Assembly (NCBI GenBank): GCA_937890765.1
Contig: CALADQ010000004.1
Location: 1-64,000, forward strand
DNA length: 64,000 nt
DNA from: an uncultured Candidatus Neoarthromitus sp.
Lineage (GTDB): Bacteria; Bacillota; Clostridia; Clostridiales; Clostridiaceae
Direction of reading: 5' to 3'
Both the position numbers and the translations under genes were made by a program. Positions 26,583 through 35,270 of the stretch are shown here, piece after piece. Under the pieces are notes generated by a model, which searched no databases, was not told the origin of the DNA, and saw nothing but the letters and a program-made list of their open reading frames with translations. Numbering within the stretch: position 1 is the first letter of the stretch; each line of letters starts with the position of its first letter.

Positions 26583-26617
26583 GATGGGCCATTTTTAAAT
26601 GGTCCATTTATTTTTAT
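26583..26617 (+). terminator. Rho-independent terminator
   Basis: GGGCCATTT pairs with AAATGGTCC (26586-26605, one wobble), followed by ATTTATTTTTAT. Confidence 0.75.
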
Positions 26618-26689
26618 AATCATAGATAACTTTAATAAAATGAAGAGTTAATTTGAAAATATAATAAAATTAGCTTTATTTTACTTGTA

Positions 26690-26722
26690 AAACGTTTGCA
26701 AAAATTACGGGTTGGTTATAAT
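26690..26722 (+). promoter_or_regulatory. Promoter with embedded operator upstream of mglBAC
   Basis: The 13-mer AAACGTTTGCAAA at 26690-26702 and TATAAT at 26717-26722 have the same geometry as the site at 24190-24222. The upstream flank (TTGTAA) makes this copy the closer fit to a cre-type palindrome. Confidence 0.6.
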
Positions 26723-26801
26723 ATATTTGTTGTGAATATACTTAATATCTCTCAAAATTTTTAGAGTGAATTTATAATTTATATTTCTGGAGGTATTCAT
26801 T

Positions 26802-27857
26802 ATGAAAAAAATTACAAAATTGCTATGTACTTTTTTAAGTGTGGTAATTGTAGGTTTTTCTGTTGTAGGTTGTGGATCTAAGAGCGATTCATCACAGGAG
26901 AACAATGGAGCAAGTACTTCTGAGAAAAATGTTGCTAAAATAGGAGTATTGCTTTACAAATTTGATGATACTTATATTTCTACAGTACGTCAAAATTTGG
27001 AGAAAATACAAAAAGAAAACAGTGATAAGGTTGAATTTACGTTCTATAATGGTAATGGTGATCAAGCTACGCAAAATGATAGCATAGACCTTTTATTACA
27101 AAAGGGTATTGATATGCTTCTTGTTAATCTTGTAGATACGGGAGCTGCTCAAACTGTTATAAATAAAATTAAGGATTCAGGAAAGCCAGTTATATTTTTT
27201 AACAGAGAGCCTGAAACTGATGTTATAAAGTCATACGATAAAGCTTATTTTGTTGGAACAAATGCAACTGAAGCAGGTGTATTCCAAGGAAAAATTTTAT
27301 CTAAAATTTGGAGCGATGACAAAGAAAACGTTGACACAAATGGCGATGGAAAAATGCAATATGTAATGTTGCAAGGTGAACCAGATAATCCAGAAGCTGT
27401 AGCTAGAACTGAATATTCAGTTTCAACAATAAAAGATAGTGGAATAGAAGTTGAAGAATTAGCTAAGCAAGTTTGTAATTGGGATCAATCTGCAGCACAA
27501 AATGCTACAGAAGCATGGGTTTCAAAATTTGGAGATAAAATAGAAGTTGTTATATCTAATAATGATGGAATGGCTCAAGGTGCTATAGCTGCTTTACAAG
27601 CTCAAGGATTTAATAATGGACCAGGTACTAAAACTATACCAGTTGTTGGAGTTGATGCTACTTTGGCTGCTCAAGATTTAATAAATAAAGGGTACATGGC
27701 TGGTTCTGTTTTACAGGATGCTGAGGGTATGGCTCGAGCTTTATTCGAAGGTGCTATGAATTTGATAAATGGAAAAGCAGTTAATGAAGGAACAAAATAT
27801 AATCTTGATGATACAGGTGTAGCTATACGTATACCTTATCAAGAATATACAAAATAA
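26802..27857 (+). CDS. mglB: Galactose/glucose-binding lipoprotein of a sugar ABC transporter
   Basis: 351 residues. Lipoprotein signal with lipobox VVGC (Cys 24), so it is membrane-tethered outside the cell. The mature part is a periplasmic-binding-protein type I fold (ribose/galactose class), with IGVLLYKFDDTYIST, FFNREP and a calcium-loop-like DTNGDGKMQ that matches the MglB EF-hand-like site. Ligand is most likely galactose, methyl-galactoside or glucose. The gap of about 100 bp to mglA is usual for the highly expressed binding protein. ATG after TGGAGGTATTC. Confidence 0.9.
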   Translation: MKKITKLLCTFLSVVIVGFSVVGCGSKSDSSQENNGASTSEKNVAKIGVLLYKFDDTYISTVRQNLEKIQKENSDKVEFTFYNGNGDQATQNDSIDLLLQKGIDMLLVNLVDTGAAQTVINKIKDSGKPVIFFNREPETDVIKSYDKAYFVGTNATEAGVFQGKILSKIWSDDKENVDTNGDGKMQYVMLQGEPDNPEAVARTEYSVSTIKDSGIEVEELAKQVCNWDQSAAQNATEAWVSKFGDKIEVVISNNDGMAQGAIAALQAQGFNNGPGTKTIPVVGVDATLAAQDLINKGYMAGSVLQDAEGMARALFEGAMNLINGKAVNEGTKYNLDDTGVAIRIPYQEYTK

Positions 27858-27960
27858 TAATTAATAATAGTCATAGTGATATATGTTTAAGATTTCTATT
27901 TAGTTATAGGATAATAAATGTATATCATTATATTTTGTAATAAGGAGTTGATTATATAAA

Positions 27961-29454
27961 ATGTCAAAATATTTACTTGAAATGAAAGAAATATGTAAAA
28001 GTTTTCCTGGGGTTAAGGCCTTAGATAAAGCTAATTTGAATGTTAGAGAAGGAACAGTTCATGCTTTAATGGGTGAAAATGGTGCTGGAAAATCAACTCT
28101 TATGAAATGTCTTTTCGGTGTTTATTTGAAAGATGAAGGCGAAATTTATATAGGGGGAAATGAAATACAATTTAGAAATCCTAAGCAAGCTATGGAAAAT
28201 GGTGTTGCCATGGTTCATCAAGAGCTTAATCAAGTTTTGCAAATGAATATAATGGATAATATTTGGTTAGGTAGATATCCAATGAAGTCAGGTGTTATTG
28301 ATGAAAAGAAAATGTTTATTGAAACAAAAAATATACTTGATGAATTGGATATAAATGTTAATCCAAAGGAAAAAATGAATAAATTATCAGTTTCAGAAAG
28401 ACAAATGGTTGAAATAGCTAAGGCAGTTTCTTATGATACAAAGATTTTAGTTTTGGATGAGCCAACTTCTTCCTTGACAGAGCAAGAAGTAAGTCAATTA
28501 TTTAAAATAATAGAAAAACTTAAGAAAAAAGGTTGTGGTATAGTTTACATATCTCATAAAATGGAAGAAATTCTTCAAATATCTGATGATGTTACTATAA
28601 TGAGAGATGGAAAATGGATTGCAACCGAAAGTGCCAAGAATTTAACGATAGATAATATAATAAAGTTGATGGTTGGTAGAAATTTAGAAAATAGATTTCC
28701 TCCTAAAGATAATGTTGTTGGTGAAGTTGTACTTGAGGTTAAACATCTTAGTTCTTTGGATGGAAAATCTATAAAGGATGTTAGCTTTGATTTAAAAAAA
28801 GGAGAAATATTAGGAATAGCTGGTCTTGTTGGTTCAGGAAGAACAGAACTTTTGGAAACTATTTTTGGTGTTAGGGGAATTCAAAGTGGAGAGATTTATT
28901 TAAATAATAATCTTATAAGCAATAAAACTCCTATTAGGGCAATAAAAAATGGATTTGCACTTATAACAGAAGAACGAAGAGCCAATGGAATTTTTGGAAA
29001 GCTCGATATAAAGTTTAATTCTTCAATTTCAAATTTGGGAAGCTATTCAAAGTATGGACTTCTAGACAATAAACGAATGAAGGAAGATACAAAATGGGTA
29101 ATAGATAGTATGAAAGTAAAAACTCCTAATCAAGGAACTGCTATAAAAACTCTTTCGGGAGGAAATCAACAAAAAGTTATTATAGGTAGGTGGCTGCTTA
29201 CTAATCCAGATATATTATTATTAGATGAGCCAACGAGAGGGATTGATGTTGGGGCTAAATACGAAATATATCAACTTATAATTAATTTAGCTAAAAATGG
29301 GAAAAGTGTTATAGTTGTTTCATCTGAGATGGTAGAGCTTATAGGTATATGTGATAGGATAATGGTTATGTCTAATGGCTATATATCTGGAGAAGGAGAT
29401 GCTCGTTTTATGACTCAAGAAGATATAATGTCTTTAGCGACTAAGCATATTTGA
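27961..29454 (+). CDS. mglA: Sugar ABC transporter ATP-binding protein
   Basis: 497 residues with two fused ABC domains, the usual MglA/RbsA design. Domain 1 has Walker A GENGAGKST, signature LSVSERQMVEIAKA and Walker B ILVLDEPTS. Domain 2 has the degenerate Walker A GLVGSGRTE normal for this family and the signature LSGGNQQKVIIGRW. It powers import of the sugar bound by MglB. ATG at 27961 with AAGGAG about 12 bases upstream. Confidence 0.93.
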   Translation: MSKYLLEMKEICKSFPGVKALDKANLNVREGTVHALMGENGAGKSTLMKCLFGVYLKDEGEIYIGGNEIQFRNPKQAMENGVAMVHQELNQVLQMNIMDNIWLGRYPMKSGVIDEKKMFIETKNILDELDINVNPKEKMNKLSVSERQMVEIAKAVSYDTKILVLDEPTSSLTEQEVSQLFKIIEKLKKKGCGIVYISHKMEEILQISDDVTIMRDGKWIATESAKNLTIDNIIKLMVGRNLENRFPPKDNVVGEVVLEVKHLSSLDGKSIKDVSFDLKKGEILGIAGLVGSGRTELLETIFGVRGIQSGEIYLNNNLISNKTPIRAIKNGFALITEERRANGIFGKLDIKFNSSISNLGSYSKYGLLDNKRMKEDTKWVIDSMKVKTPNQGTAIKTLSGGNQQKVIIGRWLLTNPDILLLDEPTRGIDVGAKYEIYQLIINLAKNGKSVIVVSSEMVELIGICDRIMVMSNGYISGEGDARFMTQEDIMSLATKHI

Positions 29455-29468
29455 TAGGAGGAAAAATT

Positions 29469-30488
29469 GTGGAGAAAGTAAGAAAGAAATTTGATTTTAG
29501 GAATTTTATTTTAAACAATGCCCTTTATATGGTTTTGTTTTGTATGATATTGATATTTATAGTACGGGAGCCTTCATTTCTATCTTTTAAAAATTTTACT
29601 AATATATTGAGTCAAGCATCGACTCGTGGAATACTTGCTTTAGGTGTTGCAGGGTTAATTGTTTTACAGGGAACCGATCTTTCAGCTGGAAGAATATTAG
29701 GTTTGACTGCAATTTTATCAGCATCACTTTTACAATCAACAACTTATGCTTCAAGGATGTATCCAAATTTACCACAACTTAATTTAATAATACCATTGTT
29801 AATAGCTATATTAGTTGGAGCTATATTTGGTGCAGTAAATGGTTTTGGTGTTGCTAAACTTAAAGTTCATGCATTTATAATAACTCTTGGAACTCAACTT
29901 ATAGCTTATGGAATTTCCTGTCTTTATATAGATAGACCACCATTAGGAGCTCAGCCAATAGCTAATTTAGATGAAAGATACACAAAATTCGTAAATGGAT
30001 CATTTGATATTGGATCTATAAAAATACCTTATTTGGTATTGTATTTGCTTATTATTGCTACGATTATGTGGGTAGTTTGGAATAAAACTAGATTGGGAAA
30101 AAATATGTTTGCTATAGGTGGAAATATGGAAGCAGCAACAGTTTCAGGTGTTAATGTTGTCAAAAATATAATGACTATATTTGTAATATCTGGTATCTTA
30201 TATGGAGTAGCTGGATTTTTAGAAGCTGCTAGGGCAGGATCGACAACTACTAGCACAGGTATAAATTATGAATTAGATGCTATATCAGCTTGTGTAGTTG
30301 GTGGTGTTTCATTTACAGGTGGAGTTGGTACTATACCAGGAGTTTTAATTGGTACTATCTTATTACAGGTTATAAATTATGGTTTAAACTTCGTAGGTGT
30401 GAATGCTTATTGGCAATATATAATAAGAGGTTTAATAATAATAATTGCTGTTTCTTTAGATGTTAGAAAATATTTGTCTAAGAAGTAG
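29469..30488 (+). CDS. mglC: Sugar ABC transporter permease
   Basis: 339 residues, about eight to ten hydrophobic helices, with family segments such as GTDLSAGRILGL and GGNMEAATVSGVNV. The frame is open from a TTG at 29451 inside mglA. However, AGGAGG at 29456-29461 sits 7 bases before the in-frame GTG at 29469, which I take as the start. It forms the membrane channel of MglBAC. Confidence 0.9.
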   Translation: MEKVRKKFDFRNFILNNALYMVLFCMILIFIVREPSFLSFKNFTNILSQASTRGILALGVAGLIVLQGTDLSAGRILGLTAILSASLLQSTTYASRMYPNLPQLNLIIPLLIAILVGAIFGAVNGFGVAKLKVHAFIITLGTQLIAYGISCLYIDRPPLGAQPIANLDERYTKFVNGSFDIGSIKIPYLVLYLLIIATIMWVVWNKTRLGKNMFAIGGNMEAATVSGVNVVKNIMTIFVISGILYGVAGFLEAARAGSTTTSTGINYELDAISACVVGGVSFTGGVGTIPGVLIGTILLQVINYGLNFVGVNAYWQYIIRGLIIIIAVSLDVRKYLSKK

Positions 30489-30504
30489 TAAAGGAGGTTT
30501 TTCA

Positions 30505-30645
30505 ATGGAAAATAAACCTGAGAAAAAACATTTTAGACATACTTTATATGGGAAGATAAATATTTCTATAAAAAGTTTAGATAAATTTATATTTTGTATG
30601 TTCATATTTTTAGTTATTTCGATAATTTTAGGTATTTTATTTTAG
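30505..30645 (+). CDS. Small single-helix membrane protein after mglC
   Basis: 46 residues starting at the ATG at 30505, preceded by AAAGGAGGT, 16 bases after the mglC stop. The N-terminal half is charged (ENKPEKKHFRH); the C-terminal half is one hydrophobic helix ending the protein. No family recognised. Its strong ribosome-binding site and its position before the operon terminator suggest it is a real member of the mgl transcript, perhaps a transporter-associated small protein (inference). Confidence 0.6.
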   Translation: MENKPEKKHFRHTLYGKINISIKSLDKFIFCMFIFLVISIILGILF

Positions 30646-30676
30646 AGCATGTTTTTAGCATGCTTTTTTATTTTTT
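30645..30676 (+). terminator. Rho-independent terminator of the mgl operon
   Basis: AGCATG (30646-30651) pairs with CATGCT (30659-30664), followed by a long T-run. Confidence 0.75.
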
Positions 30677-30738
30677 TGTAATAAACAACTTAAATTATCA
30701 TATAAATTTATATATTCTTAAGTAGGAGCATTTAATCT

Positions 30739-31305
30739 ATGAATAATGGTGATAATAAACCCGTATTTGAAATAAAAAATAATCTCAATGTTATTTTAAA
30801 ATGTTTTATATTAATTATTTCATTTATATTTGGATGTTTACTAATGATCAGTTTCTATAGTTATATTAAAAATATAACTATACTTAAAACATTTTTTATT
30901 TTATTATCAATATACCTTTTTCAATTGTTTTTTGAGACATTTAAAATATCGATGTTGCATTGTAATAAAATTATTGTTGATGATTCTAGTTTTAAATTCA
31001 AATTATTTTTAAATAAAAAATTTTTATTTGTAAACTTGATGTTTTTTTTATTTTGTTTGTTTTTAATTTTTTTGTGTTTGATATTGGGAATATTTTTTAA
31101 TAAGTTTGAAATTTTATTTAATATTATCATGGGGGTAGGCTTAGGAATAATTTATTTATTTTATACAATTGAACTTTTTAAATTAATGGATTATACTTTT
31201 GAAGGGTGGGTATTCAAAAGAAATAAATATGATTTTTTATATGTGTGTTTGATAAATTCTTTAGCTATGACTTTCATAATAAGTTTGGTTTATTTAAGTA
31301 TTTAA
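30739..31305 (+). CDS. Integral membrane protein of unknown function
   Basis: 188 residues, very rich in Phe, Leu and Ile, with about five hydrophobic helices (roughly residues 18-40, 45-62, 90-115, 120-142 and 168-186). ATG at 30739 with AGTAGGAGC about 10 bases upstream. I recognise no family. It lies alone between the mgl terminator and the HAD phosphatase gene. Confidence 0.6.
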   Translation: MNNGDNKPVFEIKNNLNVILKCFILIISFIFGCLLMISFYSYIKNITILKTFFILLSIYLFQLFFETFKISMLHCNKIIVDDSSFKFKLFLNKKFLFVNLMFFLFCLFLIFLCLILGIFFNKFEILFNIIMGVGLGIIYLFYTIELFKLMDYTFEGWVFKRNKYDFLYVCLINSLAMTFIISLVYLSI

Positions 31306-31409
31306 ATGGTTTTGTTTTTGTAATTTTGATGTTATTTAACATGATTTTATTTGATTTAAATAGTAAATACTTGAAGAAATTTTTAAATTTTGTTTAGTGT
31401 GAGGTATTT

Positions 31410-32237
31410 ATGAATAAAGATATTAAATTAATATGTTTGGATTTGGATGGAACGACGCTCAAAGATGTTTCAAATATATCAAAAAGAAATATAAAATTGA
31501 TAAAGAAAGCCTATGAACAAGGAATTAAAATAGCTTTTTCAACAGGAAGAATATTTGTTCATTGTTTATATTTTTCAGAGATTATTGGTGTGCCTGCATA
31601 TATAATTAGCAATAATGGAACTTATGTTTATGATAATGAGAAGAAAAAAGTTATATATTCTAGTTTTCTTGGTGTAGATAATCTACTAAAAATACATAAA
31701 TTTGTAAAAGCAAAACCGTTTAACGTACATTATTCTACAATGGATACAATTTACTCTAATGTGGTTTTAAGTGAATATCATGACGAAGATAAAAAAGGCA
31801 AATATGCAATGAAAGAAGTTGTAATTTCTGATGAAGATGAATGGAATTCTATGTTTGATTTACATGGAAATATAATATCAAAGGCTGTTATATCAAGCAA
31901 TGATAACAATGAAATTGAAAATTTGGTAAATGAATTGAAGCCTCAAGGATTTTTTGAGCTTGAATATTCTTGGGAGAATACTTTAGAGATTTTGAAAAAG
32001 GGTGAAGGAAAAGGAACAGGTTTAAAAAATCTTAAAAATTATTTGGGAATTGATACTGAACGTATTATGTCAATAGGTGATAGCGGAAATGATATATCCA
32101 TGTTTCGTGAAAGTGGATACAAAGTTGCTATGGGAAATGCCATAAATGAATTAAAATTAATGGCAGATTTTATAACATCAACTGTTTATGATGATGGTGT
32201 TGCTAATGCAATTGAAAAATTGTTGTTGGGATACTAA
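31410..32237 (+). CDS. HAD superfamily (Cof-type) sugar phosphatase
   Basis: 275 residues. Seen: the HAD nucleophile motif LDLDGTTL with Asp 11 and 13, motif 2 in FSTGR, a C2-type cap in the middle, the motif 3 Lys region KGTGLKNL, and the motif 4 MSIGDSGNDISMF. Cof-type enzymes dephosphorylate sugar phosphates or flavin and PLP intermediates; the substrate is not readable. ATG after GTGAGGTATTT. Confidence 0.85.
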   Translation: MNKDIKLICLDLDGTTLKDVSNISKRNIKLIKKAYEQGIKIAFSTGRIFVHCLYFSEIIGVPAYIISNNGTYVYDNEKKKVIYSSFLGVDNLLKIHKFVKAKPFNVHYSTMDTIYSNVVLSEYHDEDKKGKYAMKEVVISDEDEWNSMFDLHGNIISKAVISSNDNNEIENLVNELKPQGFFELEYSWENTLEILKKGEGKGTGLKNLKNYLGIDTERIMSIGDSGNDISMFRESGYKVAMGNAINELKLMADFITSTVYDDGVANAIEKLLLGY

Positions 32238-32360
32238 TAATTAATAGTAGGTTTTTGTAAAAATTAATATTTTTTTTGTATGCGGTTTAACTTTATTTAT
32301 AAAAAAGAATTATGTATAATATTTGTAACATGGTAAAAATTGGGATTTAGGGGGTTAACT

Positions 32361-32972
32361 ATGTTACATATACTTAATACTTTAGAAAGAGAGTTTTCAA
32401 AAAAATTCACCGAGTATTTAAATTTTGGAATTGAAAATATAGGTGAAGATTATTTATTGAGAGTTTTAGATGTTAAAGATAGTAATCTTAAAGATAATAG
32501 AGAACAGATTACTTTTGAAAATCACAATCTCAAATTCGAAGATAGGTACTTTAAATTTTTCGAAGATATTTTCAGATTAAATAATAATTCTGTTTTTATA
32601 GGTAATTTTAACATTAATACTATTGAAAACATCAAGATATTGTATATGCTTAGGGATTTGGATTATAGAGATTCAACAAAACTTATAAATATTTTGAGGT
32701 CACATATTAGAGATGAGGACGTTTATAAAATTTTGGATTTTTCAGTTTTCAAAATGTTTTTAACTCTTTCGACAAGAGAAATTCATTTTCCGAGTTTCTA
32801 TTTTAATAAGTTGGATATTATGGTGTTTACTCATTATGATTTGTCTACTTTGATGTTTTTTAAAGACGATAAACACATTGATACATATTGTCAAATTGCA
32901 AATTCAAATGAGCTTAGCTTGAATGATCAAGAAAGTGATATAAAATTTAAGCCACTTGTTGAAATTTTATAA
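32361..32972 (+). CDS. Hypothetical 203-residue protein
   Basis: The ATG at 32361 is preceded by TTAGGGGGTTAA, which decides against the upstream TTG at 32340. The product is soluble and mixed alpha/beta, with no signal peptide or membrane segment. Segments such as LRDLDYRDSTKLINILRSHI look helical and repeat-like, but I recognise no family. It is followed directly by a terminator and stands alone upstream of the suf operon. Confidence 0.55.
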   Translation: MLHILNTLEREFSKKFTEYLNFGIENIGEDYLLRVLDVKDSNLKDNREQITFENHNLKFEDRYFKFFEDIFRLNNNSVFIGNFNINTIENIKILYMLRDLDYRDSTKLINILRSHIRDEDVYKILDFSVFKMFLTLSTREIHFPSFYFNKLDIMVFTHYDLSTLMFFKDDKHIDTYCQIANSNELSLNDQESDIKFKPLVEIL

Positions 32973-32978
32973 TTTTAT

Positions 32979-33013
32979 GTGGGGCAGATTTGTTTTCTGC
33001 TCCACTGTTTTTT
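32979..33013 (+). terminator. Rho-independent terminator
   Basis: GTGGGGCAGA (32979-32988) pairs with TCTGCTCCAC (32996-33005, one G-T wobble), then TGTTTTTTTG. Confidence 0.85.
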
Positions 33014-33073
33014 TGTTTTTAAATAATCTGTTATTATTATTGCAATTTGTTGATTATGGGTTTAAAATAATAG

Positions 33074-33102
33074 TTGCTTTTAATTCATACTAAAATAGTA
33101 TA
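33074..33102 (+). promoter_or_regulatory. suf promoter overlapping a perfect palindrome
   Basis: TTGCTT at 33074-33079 is a plausible -35, with the -10 near 33096-33101. A perfect inverted repeat ATACTA-AAA-TAGTAT at 33087-33101 covers the -10, a typical repressor position. The regulator is not known; an Rrf2-type Fe-S sensor is one possibility. Confidence 0.4.
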
Positions 33103-33138
33103 AATTATTTTAATTTGCAATTTAAAGGAGTTCATTTT

Positions 33139-33879
33139 ATGAATCTATTAGATATAAAAAATTTGAAAGTTAATGTTAAAGATAAATGTGTAATTGATGA
33201 TGTTTCTCTTTCTGTCAAAAAGGGTGAGGTTCATGTTATTTTAGGACCAAATGGAAGTGGAAAATCTTCGCTTTCAATGAGTATAATGGGAAATCCTAAA
33301 TATGAAGTTCAGTCTGGGGAAATTTATTTTGACGGAGAAATTATAAATGAAATTACCACGGATGAAAGAGCAAGGCGTGGAATATTTTTGTGTTTTCAGC
33401 AAGTTGAAGAGATAGAAGGGCTTAGTTATAAAGATTATTTGCGTGAGATTAAAACAAAAGTTAAAAATGAAAAGCCTGATATAATGTTTAGCATGGGCAT
33501 TGCAAATAAATTTAAAGAAGTTGGTTTAAATGAATCTCATGTTTCAAGATATTTGAATTCTGGATTTTCAGGAGGAGAAAAAAAGAAGAGTGAACTTCTT
33601 CAAATGAAATTTCTCAATCCTAAATTAATTATTTTAGATGAAATAGATTCAGGACTTGATATAGATGCTATACGTTCTGTTTGTTCTTCTCTTAAAGAAT
33701 TAATTGATGAAAACAAGGCTGTTATAATAATAACTCACCGTGAAGAAGTTATTCACGAACTTAATGTAACTCATGTTCATGTTTTGAAAGACGGTAGGAA
33801 AATTGTTAGCGGTGGCATTGAACTTTTCAACAAAATAAATAAAGATGGATATTCTGACATTTTGAAGGGAAATGTGTAA
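33139..33879 (+). CDS. sufC: Fe-S cluster assembly ATPase SufC
   Basis: ABC-type ATPase of the SUF scaffold, 246 residues. Seen: Walker A GPNGSGKSS, signature SGFSGGEKKKSELLQ, and Walker B LIILDEIDSGLD, with the SufC-typical Asp-Ser-Gly-Leu-Asp. The ATG at 33139 follows AAAGGAGTTC and is preferred over an in-frame ATG at 33115. First gene of sufCBDSU; two bases separate it from sufB. Confidence 0.95.
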   Translation: MNLLDIKNLKVNVKDKCVIDDVSLSVKKGEVHVILGPNGSGKSSLSMSIMGNPKYEVQSGEIYFDGEIINEITTDERARRGIFLCFQQVEEIEGLSYKDYLREIKTKVKNEKPDIMFSMGIANKFKEVGLNESHVSRYLNSGFSGGEKKKSELLQMKFLNPKLIILDEIDSGLDIDAIRSVCSSLKELIDENKAVIIITHREEVIHELNVTHVHVLKDGRKIVSGGIELFNKINKDGYSDILKGNV

Positions 33880-33881
33880 AT

Positions 33882-35267
33882 ATGAGAATAAATGATATAG
33901 ATAGAAGTCGTTATGATTTCAAAGAAGAAGATTATGAGGAGTTTGTAAGTAATAAAGGACTTTCTCCAGAAATAATTCTCGAAATTTCTAAACAAAAAGA
34001 TGAGCCTCAATGGATGACAGATTTCAGACTTAAATCTCTAGAAATTTACAATAGGACTCCTCTTCCAGTTTGGGGACCTAATATAGATGAATTAAATATT
34101 GAAAATATAGTTTCTTATGTTAAACCAAATAGCAAATTTTCTAACGATTGGGAAGAAACCCCTGAATACATAAAAGATACTTTCGACAAATTAGGAATTT
34201 TAAATGCTGAAAAAGAAAGTTTAGCAGGTGTTGAAGCTCAATATGATTCTGAAGTTGTTTATCATAATGTTAGGAAAGATTTGAAGGCTCAAGGCGTGAT
34301 ATATATGCACATGGAGCTTGCGCTTAAGGAGCATGAAGAGCTTGTAAAAAAATATTTTATGAAGCTTGTGCCTCCAACAGATCATAAATTCGCAGCATTG
34401 CATGGTGCTGTTTGGTCTGGAGGTTCTTTTATATATATTCCTAAGGGAGTTAAGGTTGAAATTCCTTTGCAGTCTTATTTTAGATTAAATGCTAAAGGGG
34501 CGGGACAGTTTGAGCATACGTTAATTGTTGTTGATGAAGGAGCGTATTTGAGTTTTATAGAAGGATGTTCGGCTCCTAAATATAATGTTTATAACATGCA
34601 TGCTGGTTGCGTTGAGCTTTTTGTAAAAGAAAATGCTACGCTTAGATATTCGACTATTGAGAATTGGTCTAAGAATATGTTCAATCTTAATACTAAGCGT
34701 TCTATGGTTGAGAAAAATGGAAGAATTGAATGGGTTTCGGGTTCTTTTGGTTCGAAAGTTTCAATGCTTTATCCTATGAGTATACTTCGTGGTGAAAATG
34801 CTACGTGTGATTTTTTAGGAATATCTTTTGCTTCTGAAGGACAATGTTTGGATACTGGAGCTAAAGTTGTTCATGCGGCACCAAATACTTTTTCGAATAT
34901 TTGTTCTAAGTCAATAGCAAAGTCTGGTGGAGTTGGTAATTATAGAGGAATGGTAACTTTTAAGAAAAATGCCGAAGGCTCCAAAACAAATATAACTTGT
35001 GATTCGTTGATTTTGGATGATGAATCTTCTTCTGATACTATTCCGTATATAGAAATTAATTGTGATAATGTTGATGTTGGACATGAAGCGACTATTGGTA
35101 ATATAAGTGATGAAAAAATATTTTATCTTCAAGCACGTGGACTTAGTGAAGAAGATGCCAAAGCACTTATTGTTAGAGGTTTTGCAGAACAAATTTCGAA
35201 AGAATTACCTCTTGAATATGCGGTTGAAATGAATAATCTTATAAATGTTGAAATGCAGGGGTTGTAA
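33882..35267 (+). CDS. sufB: Fe-S cluster assembly protein SufB
   Basis: 461 residues, the scaffold subunit that builds the cluster on SufBC2D. Seen: the conserved N-terminal segment LKSLEIYNRTPLPVWGP, the FIYIPKGVKVEIPLQSYFR strand, and the C-terminal GHEATIGNISDEKIFYLQAR, followed by RGLSEEDAKALIVRGF. It lies between sufC and sufD with very short gaps, so the genes are cotranscribed. Confidence 0.95.
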   Translation: MRINDIDRSRYDFKEEDYEEFVSNKGLSPEIILEISKQKDEPQWMTDFRLKSLEIYNRTPLPVWGPNIDELNIENIVSYVKPNSKFSNDWEETPEYIKDTFDKLGILNAEKESLAGVEAQYDSEVVYHNVRKDLKAQGVIYMHMELALKEHEELVKKYFMKLVPPTDHKFAALHGAVWSGGSFIYIPKGVKVEIPLQSYFRLNAKGAGQFEHTLIVVDEGAYLSFIEGCSAPKYNVYNMHAGCVELFVKENATLRYSTIENWSKNMFNLNTKRSMVEKNGRIEWVSGSFGSKVSMLYPMSILRGENATCDFLGISFASEGQCLDTGAKVVHAAPNTFSNICSKSIAKSGGVGNYRGMVTFKKNAEGSKTNITCDSLILDDESSSDTIPYIEINCDNVDVGHEATIGNISDEKIFYLQARGLSEEDAKALIVRGFAEQISKELPLEYAVEMNNLINVEMQGL

Positions 35268-35270
35268 TTT

